Assembly (NCBI RefSeq): GCF_024713975.1
Contig: NC_091099.1
Location: 8,000,501-8,064,500, forward strand
Origin: Paralichthys olivaceus
Lineage: Eukaryota; Chordata; Actinopteri; Pleuronectiformes; Paralichthyidae
Length of the DNA stretch: 64,000 bases
Reading direction: 5' to 3'
The notes under the pieces were generated by a model, which was given only the letters and a program-made list of their open reading frames with translations, was not told where the DNA came from and made no database searches. Shown here in pieces: positions 35,722 to 47,900 of the stretch; position 1 is the first letter of the stretch, and the number at the start of each line of letters is the position of its first letter. Made by a program: the position numbers and the translations under genes.

Positions 35722-37440
35722 ACAGTAGGGTAGTTGATCCTCATATGTGGTCCAGTATTTGTGTTCACACAAATAAAAGAATGTTGCCACCTCCGAATGT
35801 TAGTTTGAGTGATCGGATCTCCGAACTTAGCGCTGACCACTTGTCATCGGATCAGTCAGGACAGATGTTAATACCAGGCCCGTTTGGACGGGGCTTTGAT
35901 TCCAGTGCCAAAGTGATAAGAAGGAGAATCTTTGATACTATTGAAGCCAATTAATTTTATTACGTAACAAGCCACGGACCAAAAGGAAATTGCAGGGCTG
36001 TTGGGGGGTGGGGTTTAGAATACTACCATTTTGCATTCAAACATTTTGTTAAACAAGGTGTTTTCAAAATAATAATGCCTCATATAAACTCCACATTATG
36101 ACTTTATGATCATGTTCTTTAACTGGTTTAATATTGGCACTCCTACACATTGAGGTCGATTATAACGAAAAAATATATAAATAAATAAAAGTAAGCATGC
36201 TTTCAGTTTCATTTTGCATCAGTACCGTTACTATCAGAACCTTTCAGATTTTCATTGGCTCAGATTCAAATGTAACTGGTGTACGTCACAGAAAAAAAGT
36301 TTTTTTTTCTTCCCCTTTCCTAAACAAGTTCTTTGGCATTTGTCTTTCAACTATAATGTATGTATATAAACACCATTGTACTCAGTTCATCTTTATGTAA
36401 AATGACATGTATGTATTTCTGATGTATTTTTACTGATGCAGTGAATATAGTCACCAAGTCATTAAATATGATCCAGTTCTTTTGTATATTTGGCACAACT
36501 CCCTCTTTAAAAGGTTTTTCATATTTCCCAGTCTGCGCTGTGTTCATGCTTATTGCTCTAAATTACTTCTCTCTGTGCAGGGGACGGCTGATGAGTTGTT
36601 CAGAGTCAAACTGTAAAATATCAAGATAATTCTTCTTTCTACGGTGCTTTCTCCCATCAAATCACTTTGTGTAATAATATCCTATTGTTTTTTTGCCCGG
36701 GATGACGTATGTATGTACAGTATGTACTGTGTATATCCTTCTCTACTGCTTGTATAGAATAGCATTTATTTTTTATACCTGCTAGATATATTATCGTTGC
36801 TACTAATTCGGGGCTACACAGAAATCTGCTTTATCGAAGCGTCCTGTTTGATCGTTGCACTTTACATCACTGTGGATCGACTGGTTGCTGCTCATCCTCT
36901 CAGCAGCTGGTCAGCGTGTTCGGGCAGCGTTGTGAGCAGCCGGGGGTTCAGCAGTCCTGGGTTGGATGGATCATGTCCGTGTTGTGGCATGTGAGACTCG
37001 AACCTACGGACTGTTTTTTTTTAAACAGGCTCACTATTGTTAAACTGTAGTTGCATCAAAAGATACAGAATAAACTCTTTGGTATTCTTTATGTACCATC
37101 TGGTTTCCTTTTCAAATCATTCAATTATAATTGTTGATGTTTGTGCAGGTGAAGGTTTCCATAAAGTTCAACTGAGCAAAATTGAGAAGTTATGTTTGGG
37201 GTATGTTTATATTTACATCGACCTGCTTAAAAGCATTTGAAAGAGAATATCTTACACAAAGAGTAACAACAAGATGAAAATGTAACAACAAATAGGATAA
37301 GAGTTGGAAAATATGAGCTGTTTAACAGGTTTGCTTTTAATTAAATGTGTTTTATCTCTGAACATCAATATAACTTGCAACTGAAAGGGGAGAGCTGCAC
37401 ATTTCTATTTTACTAAACAAACTTAGCATAGCAATCAGAT

Positions 37441-37707
37441 CAGACAGTAGCTCGATGTTCAGCCTCATGAAGAAATACAGATGAGAACATTTTATTTGCT
37501 GCTTTTCCAAAGAAACAGATTCACAATAAATGACAATTAATTATTTTGGGATTCTTGTGTCTTATAAATCCTTTTGTTTGTGTATTAGCTTCTCCTGAGA
37601 CTGTGTAAGCATCCTTAACGTGCATGTGGTTGTGAGTCTGTGCCTGCTCGTTGTTTTGTATTAAGAACACTCTTATTCTGAGTCAGACAATCGTGGTCAT
37701 TTGCAGC
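37441..37707 (+). repeat. Second copy of the E2F4 3' UTR block
   Basis: Direct-repeat partner of 34,695-34,964, about 2.7 kb downstream. It begins CAGACAGTAGCTCGATGTTC and ends GAGTCAGACAATCGTGG. It probably lies beyond the main poly(A) signal at 37,069. Confidence 0.9.
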
Positions 37708-37796
37708 TGATGTCACACAGCCTCTTATCGTGCACGTCTATTTTGCAGTTACCAGACAAACTTACATAGCTTCCTGTGGATTAGGGTACATTATGA

Positions 37797-37984
37797 CTTA
37801 AAGGGTCAGTATGTAAGATTTAGGTGAACATAAAATAATCCTAGTGAAGTTTCCACTATTGTGTTTCATCTAAATTGTACAAATTGTTGTTTTCTTTACC
37901 CAAAATGGGCCCTTTATATTTAAGTACTTTATAACTACATCACATACGGTATATTAATATCACTAAATTCTACACACTAAACTA
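37797..37984. mobile_element. MITE, TTAAAGG-CAGTGTGTA family
   Basis: The left end CTTAAAGGGTCAGTATGTAA and the right end AATTCTACACACTAAAC are inverted repeats around a short body. The same family occurs at 59,298-59,622 and 63,186-63,558; the copy at 63 kb shares the internal block CATCTAAATTGTA in reverse orientation. Confidence 0.75.
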
Positions 37985-38859
37985 AACTAAAGTGCATCAG
38001 TCAACTTGTTGTGCAACCAAATCCTCAGTATGGTCGCCACACTGCACCTCGTAGATGTGGCGTCTTTAAGTCAGTGTATGATGAGGAATGTGGCTTCATT
38101 ACATGTAAAGGAAGGCACCACAGACAGTTGCTGTATATATTAATATACATCAACATTTCCTGAAGTCATTTCACCCAGTGGGCACTTTTGTCTCATGTCC
38201 TTGCCTGTCTCACCCTCGCCTCATTTCCTGTCAACTCTCTGAGATTCTGTCACACCCGGTGTCTATAACGAAAGTATTACGACAACCAATACATTATAAT
38301 ATATGTGTACTACACATTTTATATGCATATAAAAAGACAGAAATTGCATGTCTCTGCAGTGGAAGACATTGGGTGGTTGTATCTTGTTGGATGTTAGTGA
38401 TGTGCTAAAGGGCACTTCAGCACAACAGGAAGGCTACTGAAGGCCACACATTGTTTACAATGGCCTGACTATGTAATTGATCATAACAGAAACAATGAAA
38501 GTCCCAGTTTAAAGAAGTCAAACGCTCTGAGACGAAGAGGAACAGCAGGGGGCAGCTGCAGCCAACTGTACCGACCCGGAACTTTGAATGAATCCATCTA
38601 CTAACTTCTTGGAAACTTGGAAGAAACTTTAGTTTAGTTCAGAATAAACAGCACGAGCATTTCCACTATTTGTGTTGTCAGTCTTTCAAAATAAAAGCCC
38701 CCTGTCGGTCGTGTACCACATTTTTTTAATGATAGCGGTCATACAGGTAACTCACAGAAAGGATTGAAAGTACGATATGTCATAGATGAATACAAATTGA
38801 ATCGAATGCATTGGAATTAATATGTAGAAATGTTTACTTTCTCGTGCTTTGTTATTCCC

Positions 38860-39180
38860 ACTGATACGCTAGTGCGCATGGTTTTTTATTTTGAAAATCA
38901 AAACCGGAAAAGATGTGTCACGGTCCGAGTGCTTTGACTCAAAGCTTCGACTGAACGACTCGGACCAACCCGGAACTTTAAAGTGACCTAATCTCTCCTG
39001 AAAACTCGTAACGAGGAGTTTCCCTGCTGCTGCTCCCACCGCTTCAGGTGTGTCTCTGAGAAAAATTCACTTTTCACCTGGAGATTTTTTCTCCTGGAGG
39101 CGAAATCAAACTTCTTCCAAATGTGTGAGGCTGCGGCGGCTCCTGCAGGACAGTAGCCTCGACTCGTCTTTTCTCCCCAG
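38860..39180 (+). promoter_or_regulatory. Probable ELMO3 promoter and untranslated first exon
   Basis: GC content and CpG count rise over this stretch. A consensus donor lies at 39,180/39,181 (CCCCAG then GTAAGG), with no long frame upstream. The ELMO3 start-codon exon begins at an acceptor (CATCAACAG, exon from 43,312), so an untranslated exon upstream is required and this is the best candidate. Intron 1 would then be about 4.1 kb. Confidence 0.55.
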
Positions 39181-39683
39181 GTAAGGACGCAGACAGAGAG
39201 AAAGAGAAAACTGTAGATACCTCACATTTAGTTCACACACACACGAAGTCCAAGACATTTATTTATCTGCACGTTCACTTCTACACAACTTCAGCTTGAA
39301 CGTTTGTGGTGAACATTATTTGCAGCTGCATAAAACATAAAACTACTCCATTACTGTAAATACTGTTCAATACTTTGTGGATACACAGTATTTTACCACT
39401 TCCTTCTGTAATAGTAATCCAGTGTTTCTTTTGTCTCCATAATATGTATATAAATCTACATATGTATGTATATATGTGTGAGTGTATACATGTGTATCTA
39501 CATACATGTGTATGTACATATGCATATACATTCAAGGAGGCGTGTGATATAAGATATATACACAAAATTTTATATATGCCTATGCCCTTGTGTGTGAGTA
39601 CAGTATATCACTAATGTGTATATGAGTGTGTATATAAATGTATAAATATAAAAGTGTATATGTGTGTATGCATATTTAGACAC

Positions 39684-39767
39684 GTGTGTGTGTGTGTGTG
39701 TGTGTGTTACCCTGTCAGGTTAGGAATTTCAGGCAGCTGAGATCTCCCCCCTTCTCTCTCCCTCTCT

Positions 39768-39805
<38 letters not shown>
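39684..39805. repeat. Paired GT and CA microsatellites
   Basis: A run of about 12 GT units (39,684-39,707) is followed by a polypyrimidine stretch and about 18 CA units (39,771-39,805). The two runs are complementary and could pair across about 60 bases. Confidence 0.9.
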
Positions 39806-39807
<2 letters not shown>

Positions 39808-42800
39808 GGGTGGGGTTGGGGAGTGTGTCAGTCCAGGGGGTCTCAGACTCACACTGGGCCGTGCTTGTGGTTTTAAGCCTAATGAAGCAAACTGCTCAGA
39901 GAAGAATTCAGACACTGACAGCTGCTGAACTCTGGGAAATTTCATTTTATATCTATTTGAAGTTCGAGCGTTTCAAGTGATCAAACCTTTTAGAGTTTAC
40001 TAAGAGTGTGATCTGTGAAATGATATTGACTTGTCTTTACCTTGTACTCTGAGGGGAAACAGTCTGTCTATGTATTGTTGTAACTGAATGGCAATTACAC
40101 AGTGAAACATGTTTATTCAAACTGAAATGTTTTTTCTAATTGAATATGGCCAATAAAATTTATTTGAATTATAGATAAATCTTTCAGCTACTTTCTCATT
40201 TCATTGATTGATATTTTATTCTGTAAAATGTAAAACGTAAAAGCTCAAGTTTTCAAATCGCGTGTTTTGTTAAAAAAATATACATATATATTTTTTTATT
40301 GTAGAAAAATGGCAAATGTTCACAACCAGTTCATTTTGGAAGTAACATTTTTTGACTACTTTCGGTTTTGCTGGAAGTTAATATATCCACTTCATTAACT
40401 ATTAATGTTCCATCAAACTATTTGTTTGAAGGCCGACAGGCAGACACAGACTGTGGAGTTTCAGCTGCCACAGACAGGTACAGACCCTGACACACACTCA
40501 GTGGTTAACTTCTGTGGAGACTGAGAGAAAACAGAACAAAACTCCCTCTATCTTCTGCTTATTTAAGAAAATGAAACAAGTACTTTCACATTTTCATACT
40601 GATCAGCAGCTTTTCTGTTGAGATATATAAAACAAAGAGTGACAGTATTTCAGCAAAGCAGAAATATGTTTGACATGTGATTCTAAATAATTCACACAAT
40701 CGTATTAAATTAATTTAATGAGTCAGTTACAGGTAACAACACTTTACTCGGCTTGTTTGTTTTTTGCAGCTGTGAAACTGAGACAAGGCTCAAGGTGTGA
40801 ACTTGAGTTTGTTGTTTGTCTTGATGTGATGAAGAGATAATGTCAGTGAGGACTTACTTCTACACAGAGTTAAAACGAGGCCTGCAGCATGTACAGACAC
40901 GTCGTGATGACTTCAGGCTAATAGAGCTTTGTTCCAGGAGGCTGGAAATCTGCTGCACTGGAATGTTTTAACTCTCGGGACGTTTGAATCTGACTTTGTT
41001 TAACGCTGCAGCAGAGAACCAGTGTTTTTCACAGCAGACACTTTGTGGGAAAGGCTCAGCAGTACTGATAACATTAATAACGACTCTGACTAAAGATAGC
41101 TACTCATTTTGACATGTCACTCAGTCATATGTGGTTTTACTGTGACATGTCAAAATGTTTACTGTGAAAAAGGAATTGTATATTTTTATTGCTGTGTTCA
41201 CATGATAGTTTTCTCTTTCCTGTAGTTGTGGACACGTTTCTTGTATCTTCTAATATTAGTGCCGCCTGTTGCTTGTCTGCTGTCTTCGTCGAACCCATCT
41301 CAAATTCCTACTGGCTCGTAAAGCCAGGGTGTCATCTCGTTCTGATGGAGTTCGAGGAATGGCGAAATATTTTCCCAGCCTTTGTTTTATGATTCCAACT
41401 TTATTAAAAAAACACTCAAAGAAACCCTGAAAACAATATCTATTCCATCTTTGACCAAATAAAGTTTGTGTTCACATATGATCCCATGGTTCAGTGTAAG
41501 TGGCTGATCAACAGGTTTTAGGACCTTTAACCATTATTCTAAATGATTTTATCTCCCTGATGTAGAATTTGTTGTTTTCAGACAACTGGTTTTGTTGGGG
41601 TCAAATTCATTCACTCTTTGTATTGTAACCCACCCGATAATGTGATGTTCAGCTGATGATGCTGTACAGCTCAAACACATACCCAGATTAAAACCCACAG
41701 ACAGTCTTTGTCGTTGCAATGACAGGACATGTGTTTACCCACTTTGCCCTTGTGTCTGCTGACTCATAATCTGCCAAGAACAAACCTACATCCCCTAAAT
41801 CTCTTGAAGATTAAGTCTGCAAACTGTTGTTGTTGTTTGTTGGAGAGAAGTTGATGTTCGGCAGCAGTTTACCAGAATTCTTTCAGCACCTCTGGGTTTT
41901 CTTTTCTGTCAAGTCTCAATTATCCTCAAATAAACAAACACTGTCCTGTTGATCTAAATCATCTTCCCTGCTGTGCCCAGCTTTGAAGGCGCCCTACATC
42001 AGGAAAGACGCTGCCTCAGGGCGAGCGAGGTGAGACGACAGTAAAGGCGTGTGGTTGGTTTGACAGGAGCATTGCTTTGAAACGTGCCATAAACTGTGAG
42101 GTCTGTCTCTTTGTCACAGGGCAGTGAAGCTGTGTGAGCTTTCCAAGAGATCACGCAGAGGGTGGGGTCTATTAATCACACCAAACACAAGCAGGCACAA
42201 GCTCAACCTCCTTTCTGTCATTGTGAGCTGCTGGCGAGTGTAACAGAAGAATTTACATCCAACTGTATTGTTTCCATGTGGCTAAAGTGAGGGAGAAACG
42301 CAGAAGGACGAGGAAGGGGGAAGGGTTGGGAGCACAACAACAGCGTCTTCTGTATCCTCTGGGAATGCTCGTCTGAAGGTTGAGGGAGAAGTGTGTCTGT
42401 GAGTTGGAAAGGAGTGTGTGAACAATTCATAGTGCATGTGTAGACAGCGCCCATCTCAGTTTTACTCACTGCACCATAAATACACAGGGAAAGAGGAACA
42501 CAATGTTCCTCAACTTCATACTGAAAATGACATTCGCTCTGACTGACACGAATCATTCATGAAAAAACCCACGCTCCGTTCACACTTCCAGAAACTGCTC
42601 CTGTCGTTTTTACGCGGTTACATTTGAAAATCTGTGAATTATCCGGAGCAGCACAGCCCACGTGTCTGTGAAGGATGAAATCTATGAGCTGTCCTCAACT
42701 TGTCTGTGTGGAATGAGCTGTTTGTTTGGTCTGTAGTGATGCTGCAGTTTTTCTCCCTGAAACTGTGCCAGTAACCTGCAGTGATTAAACCGCTGTGAGC

Positions 42801-43033
42801 AAACACCGACTGTCTGACTCAGGCCACGAACGGTTCACCTGTTAATTCAAAGGTCAGTGAAGCTCGACTCAGTGAGCAGAACCTGAAATCAGTTGTCATT
42901 TGCGTTAACACATTCACCTCCTCTGGAGAAAATATGGAGGAGCTGCGGTGCTCAGTGCGTGATTGACAGCCGCTTTAGTGGCCTCTGCTACAGAGCCAGG
43001 CCACCTGTTTATTCAAAGGTTAATAAAACTGAA

Positions 43034-43094
43034 CGTTTGGCATCCACTAGCCAGGGAGTCGGTGGTTTGATCCCTAGCTCCTCCAGTCTGCACT
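43034..43094 (+). mobile_element. tRNA-derived SINE fragment
   Basis: CCACTAGCCAGGGAGTCGG, a GTGGTTTGATCCC B-box and TAGCTCCTCCAGTCTGCA match the B-box half of teleost tRNA SINEs and the fragment at 13,491-13,580. The A-box half and the 3' tail are not clear. Confidence 0.65.
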
Positions 43095-43342
43095 GATGGG
43101 GGCATCATGGTGTGAATCATGTGTGATCGATAAATGTGGAATATAGAAGCTTTTGTGATTTGTAGCATATAGAGGTCATTAAGACTTTATACATGCAGCC
43201 CATTTACCACTGTCTACACAACCTTCTTTTATGAAACGCTCCAGTGAAGGTCCTTATGAATTAATAAAGAAATATACATATTGACTCTTTCTTCTCGCTT
43301 GTCATCAACAGATAAAGAGTGGTGGAGTCACAAGGTGCCAAA

Positions 43343-44852
43343 ATGCCACAGCAGAAGGACATAGTGAAGATTGCCATCCAGATGCCTGGGGCCTATCCCC
43401 AGCTCATACAACTGGATCAGGTAATAGACACATACACACAGATACATGAAATAAAGATCTATCTTCTTATCTTAGTCATACAGAGAGACTATTAGCTGTT
43501 TTGTGAAATTATTGAAGACCCTACTCCTTCAAACTTCATTTATATCATTATACTAAAGACATATTTATTGCCATAAGACAAAAAAGCTCTATTTAGCCAC
43601 TTTGAGAGCATTTGAACAAATGTGTCTCGTCTGATTAGTGGGATCCAGTTTTATTCTGGCTTGTGTCTTTGGGAGATACATGTAAGTAATGCAGACTGCA
43701 TTGTTATTCATTTGTCAGACGGAAAGTAAAAGGATCTTGTTAATTCAGAAAAACAGAGCAGATTTATTTTCTCAAGTGAAAGCGATACGCTTCAGTAGGT
43801 TCCACACCCACACAGCTGACTCTCTTTCTTCAGCTCTAACCAAGTTTGATCGTGGGGGAGTTTTCCATGTGTTTCCCAGAAATCTTTGGGGAAGTTGAAC
43901 TCCTCTGCATGAGACACCAACCATGAGTTGTAGTGTAAAGCAGACGTCCGGGGTGTGTGTTCACTGTTCACAGTCACATACTCATTTGACCAGAGAGAAT
44001 ATGTATTGAACAGGTTCTTACAAGATTGTTTAATCTCAACAGTTGAAAAGGGAATGGACACAGATTCTCCCATTTTTAAAGCCTTACTGCCAATAATTTC
44101 ATGACTCTTGTTTTTAACAGCACAGCAACAGTGGATTCAGGATGCTGTTTTGAATGTGAATACCCACTCGCTACCCAAAATATTTTTATTTTAGATCCCA
44201 ACTAATCCTTCAAGCCCAGAGGAAGCTCACAAAAACTTCTCATTGGCCCTCCTGTTGTCATTAAACACATCTGATAGGTCGAGCTTCTTGGCTGCCACTA
44301 ATAACAGGCCATCCACTGGGTCTACCGCAGAACCCGAGGACATTTTGATTGGTTGACCGCGGGGCTGACCACTAATAGCAGGATAGTCTGAGAGTCAGAC
44401 ATGGAAGTAGTCTGACTTTTATTTATGTACAAAGCAGGATCTGGAAAGTGAGGGAAACATTGTTCAGAAAGTGTCGGGGAGATCTTGGATTTCCTCTTCC
44501 TAGCACACGGGGTTTGCAGCCAGGGAGAATAGCTGTGGTATCGTGATCCCATAACAGCGTGTTATTACTCAAGCATGCGTTCAGCTCCCTGACAGAGGAA
44601 ATACTTTGATAGTAGAGTCTGCTAAGTCCTGTTGTCGTTGTTGACCCACATGTATGCAGCAGCAGGTGTGTGTAATGTGTAAATGTGTTTTCCCGTGTGT
44701 GACTATAAACTGTTTGTTGTGTCCCTGCAGAAAAAGCCTCTGTCTGCTGTAATAAAGGAAGTGTGTGATGGGTGGGTTGATGATGACTCTACCGTCTCTG
44801 TGGTAACATTTGGCATCATTATCACTAAACTTCTGTCGTTGCAACAGTTAAT

Positions 44853-44930
<78 letters not shown>

Positions 44931-47900
44931 CTGGAATCTCCCAGGCCCTGAGAACTACGCCCTGCAGTATGCTGATGGAGTGCAGACGTACATCACAGAA
45001 TCAGTAAGTCAGATACATTTGTCTATGTATTATTACCATCAATACATTTATCTACACCAGGGAATCAGTCCAGTAAATATCTGAGCACACCTTGAAAACA
45101 TTGAGCAACACACCTGACTCATCCCTGCAGGAGTTTCAGTGTTTAAGACGAAAATGTTGTCACGTGAATCAGCAGTGAATCAGTGACTCAACACTTTTTC
45201 ACCAGTTGATGGACTCTGCCTGCTTTTTTTGTATTCTCCCTGCGTCCAGCAGTAAATGAGATTGCTTGAAACAGAGCTCACATTGCACAGGATCGTCACA
45301 GTTTTTAAATGTGAGTGTGAGACAGAGTCAGAAAGCTAGAGGCAGAGACAGAGAGCGAAAAAGAGACGAACGCAGTCAGAGCTACACTCATCTTCTCGGT
45401 GTCAGGTGACCTTTTCTAACTGTTGCCACTGGCAGCCCTCCCCCCTCTTCAGAGGTAAAGACAGGACTGTAGAAGTCATTAGTGAAAGAGGATGTTTTTA
45501 CTGTCGAACATTTCAATGAGACTGTTTCAGTTGTGCTGCTGTTGGAGCAGCAGGCTTTACTTCTATTTATTCTTGAGTTAGTGAGAGAATGCCTACTTCC
45601 AGACTTTAGAGTTGGTTGTAGTTAAATACAGATGTTTCTACTTCTGGTTGAACGTTTGCAACAATCAGCTTGATTACAAATTAGTGCGATAACTTTCACC
45701 AGTAATTTGATTCAGAAACATCCACGCTAAAATCCATGTAGAAATCCTGATCAGGTGAAAGGATCAGAGATAGTGGAGCGTCCCCGAAGCAGCCTGGACG
45801 CTCTTCTATTCAAGTTTCTTTACAATTACTCACTCACAACAGCTGCTTTTCCAATAAAAGACGAAAACACCTCCCTGAACAATAATAACAATCAAACACA
45901 CACATCAAATACAATGCTCAAGTGTTGTAAAAGTGCAAATATGAATATGGCTGGGTTCATGCATGCAAGTGTTTATGTGATGTGTGGTTCTAAAACAGCT
46001 TCTAAAACAGTTTTTTCTCTGCCCACCTTTGTGTTTGTGTTTGTTTGTGTGGTGCAGAATCGTCTGGACATTAAGAACGGCTGCATTCTGCGTCTGACCA
46101 AGGCACCGGTGAGTCTGCAGCCACAGCCTCTTTCTTCTTACACCCCCTTCTCTTACATTCTTCTGTCTCTCACTCTCTAGCTCCTTTCAGACATGCACTG
46201 AACTCCAGAGAATGTCAGGACATTGTATGTGAGAACGCAAATGTCTGAGTGAGAGCCTCCCGACTCTCCCCTGAGTTTTTCCACCCTGGCCCCCTTGTAA
46301 AACCTCTGTAGAATTAGGAGAGTAACAACACTGTGAATAATAAGGAAATGTGTAAGTGAGCTTTCGTCTTTCTGCCGAACGCAGGGTCGCTGTGCAGAGG
46401 ACTTGTTTAAGGGCATCCAGAGCTTGGACTCAGGCGTGCGCTGCGATTCGCTGAAGGAGCTGGCGAACGTCTCCACAGACGTGACCTTCGCTCAGGAGTT
46501 CATCAGCAGAGACGGACACCTCTTATTGGTCAAGATAGTGGAGGATTCGAAGGAGTTAGTATCTGTGTCCACATGTTTTCCTTGGAATGCTGATCCTCAG
46601 AGAGTTATCACCGGTGCTGAGGGGTTTCTGTACATGTAGCAGCACATCCCACTGAGCTAAATGTATAGAAAAAACAAGGAATGTACCTGGTGAAAGTATA
46701 TAAGAAACATTTCCTCCCGTGTATTCAGTGTGTGTGATTAATTTATAATTGTCTCTGTGTGAATCTACATATTATTTCTGTCTGTACGTGTCTGTGTCAT
46801 TCAGGAGTAATGTGATCATGACGCACACACTGACAGGCTTCATGGAGCTGATGGATCATGGGATAGTATCTTGGGAGAACCTCTCAACCATCTTCATCAA
46901 GAAGGTGCTGGATCTGCTGCTTCCTGTCTTTTGTTTGGTCACAGATAAATTTTTTTGATGAATGTATATCTCATTCACTCTCTTCCCTCCTTTCAGATCG
47001 CCAGCTTTGTCAACGCTAAGCCGACAGACGCTTCAATACAGCAGGTGTCCTTGGACATCCTGGAGAGCATGGTGCTGAGCAGTCACAGCCTCTTCCTGCA
47101 GGTCAAACAGGAAGTCACCATGGAGAGGCTCATCGCTCATCTCCAGGTGTAAGTAACAATACGATAATAGTAATACAACGCTAGAGAGAAGATAACGGAA
47201 AATAAGATTTCACCAGATGAACACACCAGTTTCACCAGCTGCCTCCACAGTAACATGCTTGAGTGTTTGTTGTTGTTCAACTTCTGCCGTACGCAGCAGG
47301 CCCACAATGCAGTGCAGCAACACATGACATCCCCACATTCAAAGTGAACGAGCATCATTTCGATTGACACGTTCAGTGCGTACATGTGAATCCAGCGTCC
47401 GACATAACATACTGATGGGAGGGTCAGAGGACATTTTTATTATCTCATTCTTTTATTCCTAAACACACATTTTCTTACAGTTATGTGAATCCTCTTATTG
47501 TATGTTTGTCTCACATGCTACTCTCTGACTTGTTTCAGGACCAATCAGCAGATCCAGACCAAAGCCATGGCCCTGCTCATGGCCCTGCTACAGACGGCCG
47601 GAGACTCTGACAGACAGGTGCTGCTGCAGTCTGGTTATTACTCTCCGACTCTGTTCCTCTTTTCCTTATTGCTCTTTAATCTCACAGTCGTGCAAATGTT
47701 TGGTTTCCTGAATGTTGGTTTCTCTCACACAGTGGTGCCTGCAATTGTAAAAATCAATATACTTCATTCGCTGTTTTTAATTTCCTCTTGAATTAATTGT
47801 TTACTATGAGTCTCTTGTGTGCTGATGGGAAGCTGTGACACCCCGGGCTGCATGTGGCCTGCATGTGACTTGTTGTAAAGGGTGTTTTTGTACCAGCCAG

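Larger units (their letters stand above)
34515..37095 (+). other. Probable E2F4 3' UTR
   Basis: Non-coding sequence follows the stop codon. It contains a C14 run (34,577-34,590), a poly(A) run near 34,964-34,980 and a strong fold-back at 35,670-35,721. A canonical AATAAA at 37,069-37,074 with GT-rich sequence downstream is a plausible polyadenylation signal. Earlier AATAAA copies occur near 35,770 and 36,180, so shorter forms are possible. Confidence 0.5.
39181..43311. other. ELMO3 intron 1, low complexity, no gene
   Basis: TATG/TACA-rich low-complexity sequence lies at 39,440-39,680, a GT run at 39,684-39,707 and a CA run at about 39,771-39,805. Nothing here has a supportable coding frame. 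Confidence 0.5.

Noticed and set aside
43792..44073. 93-codon minus-strand frame in ELMO3 intron 1
   Set aside because: No recognised domain, no splice context and no support from neighbours; chance open frame.
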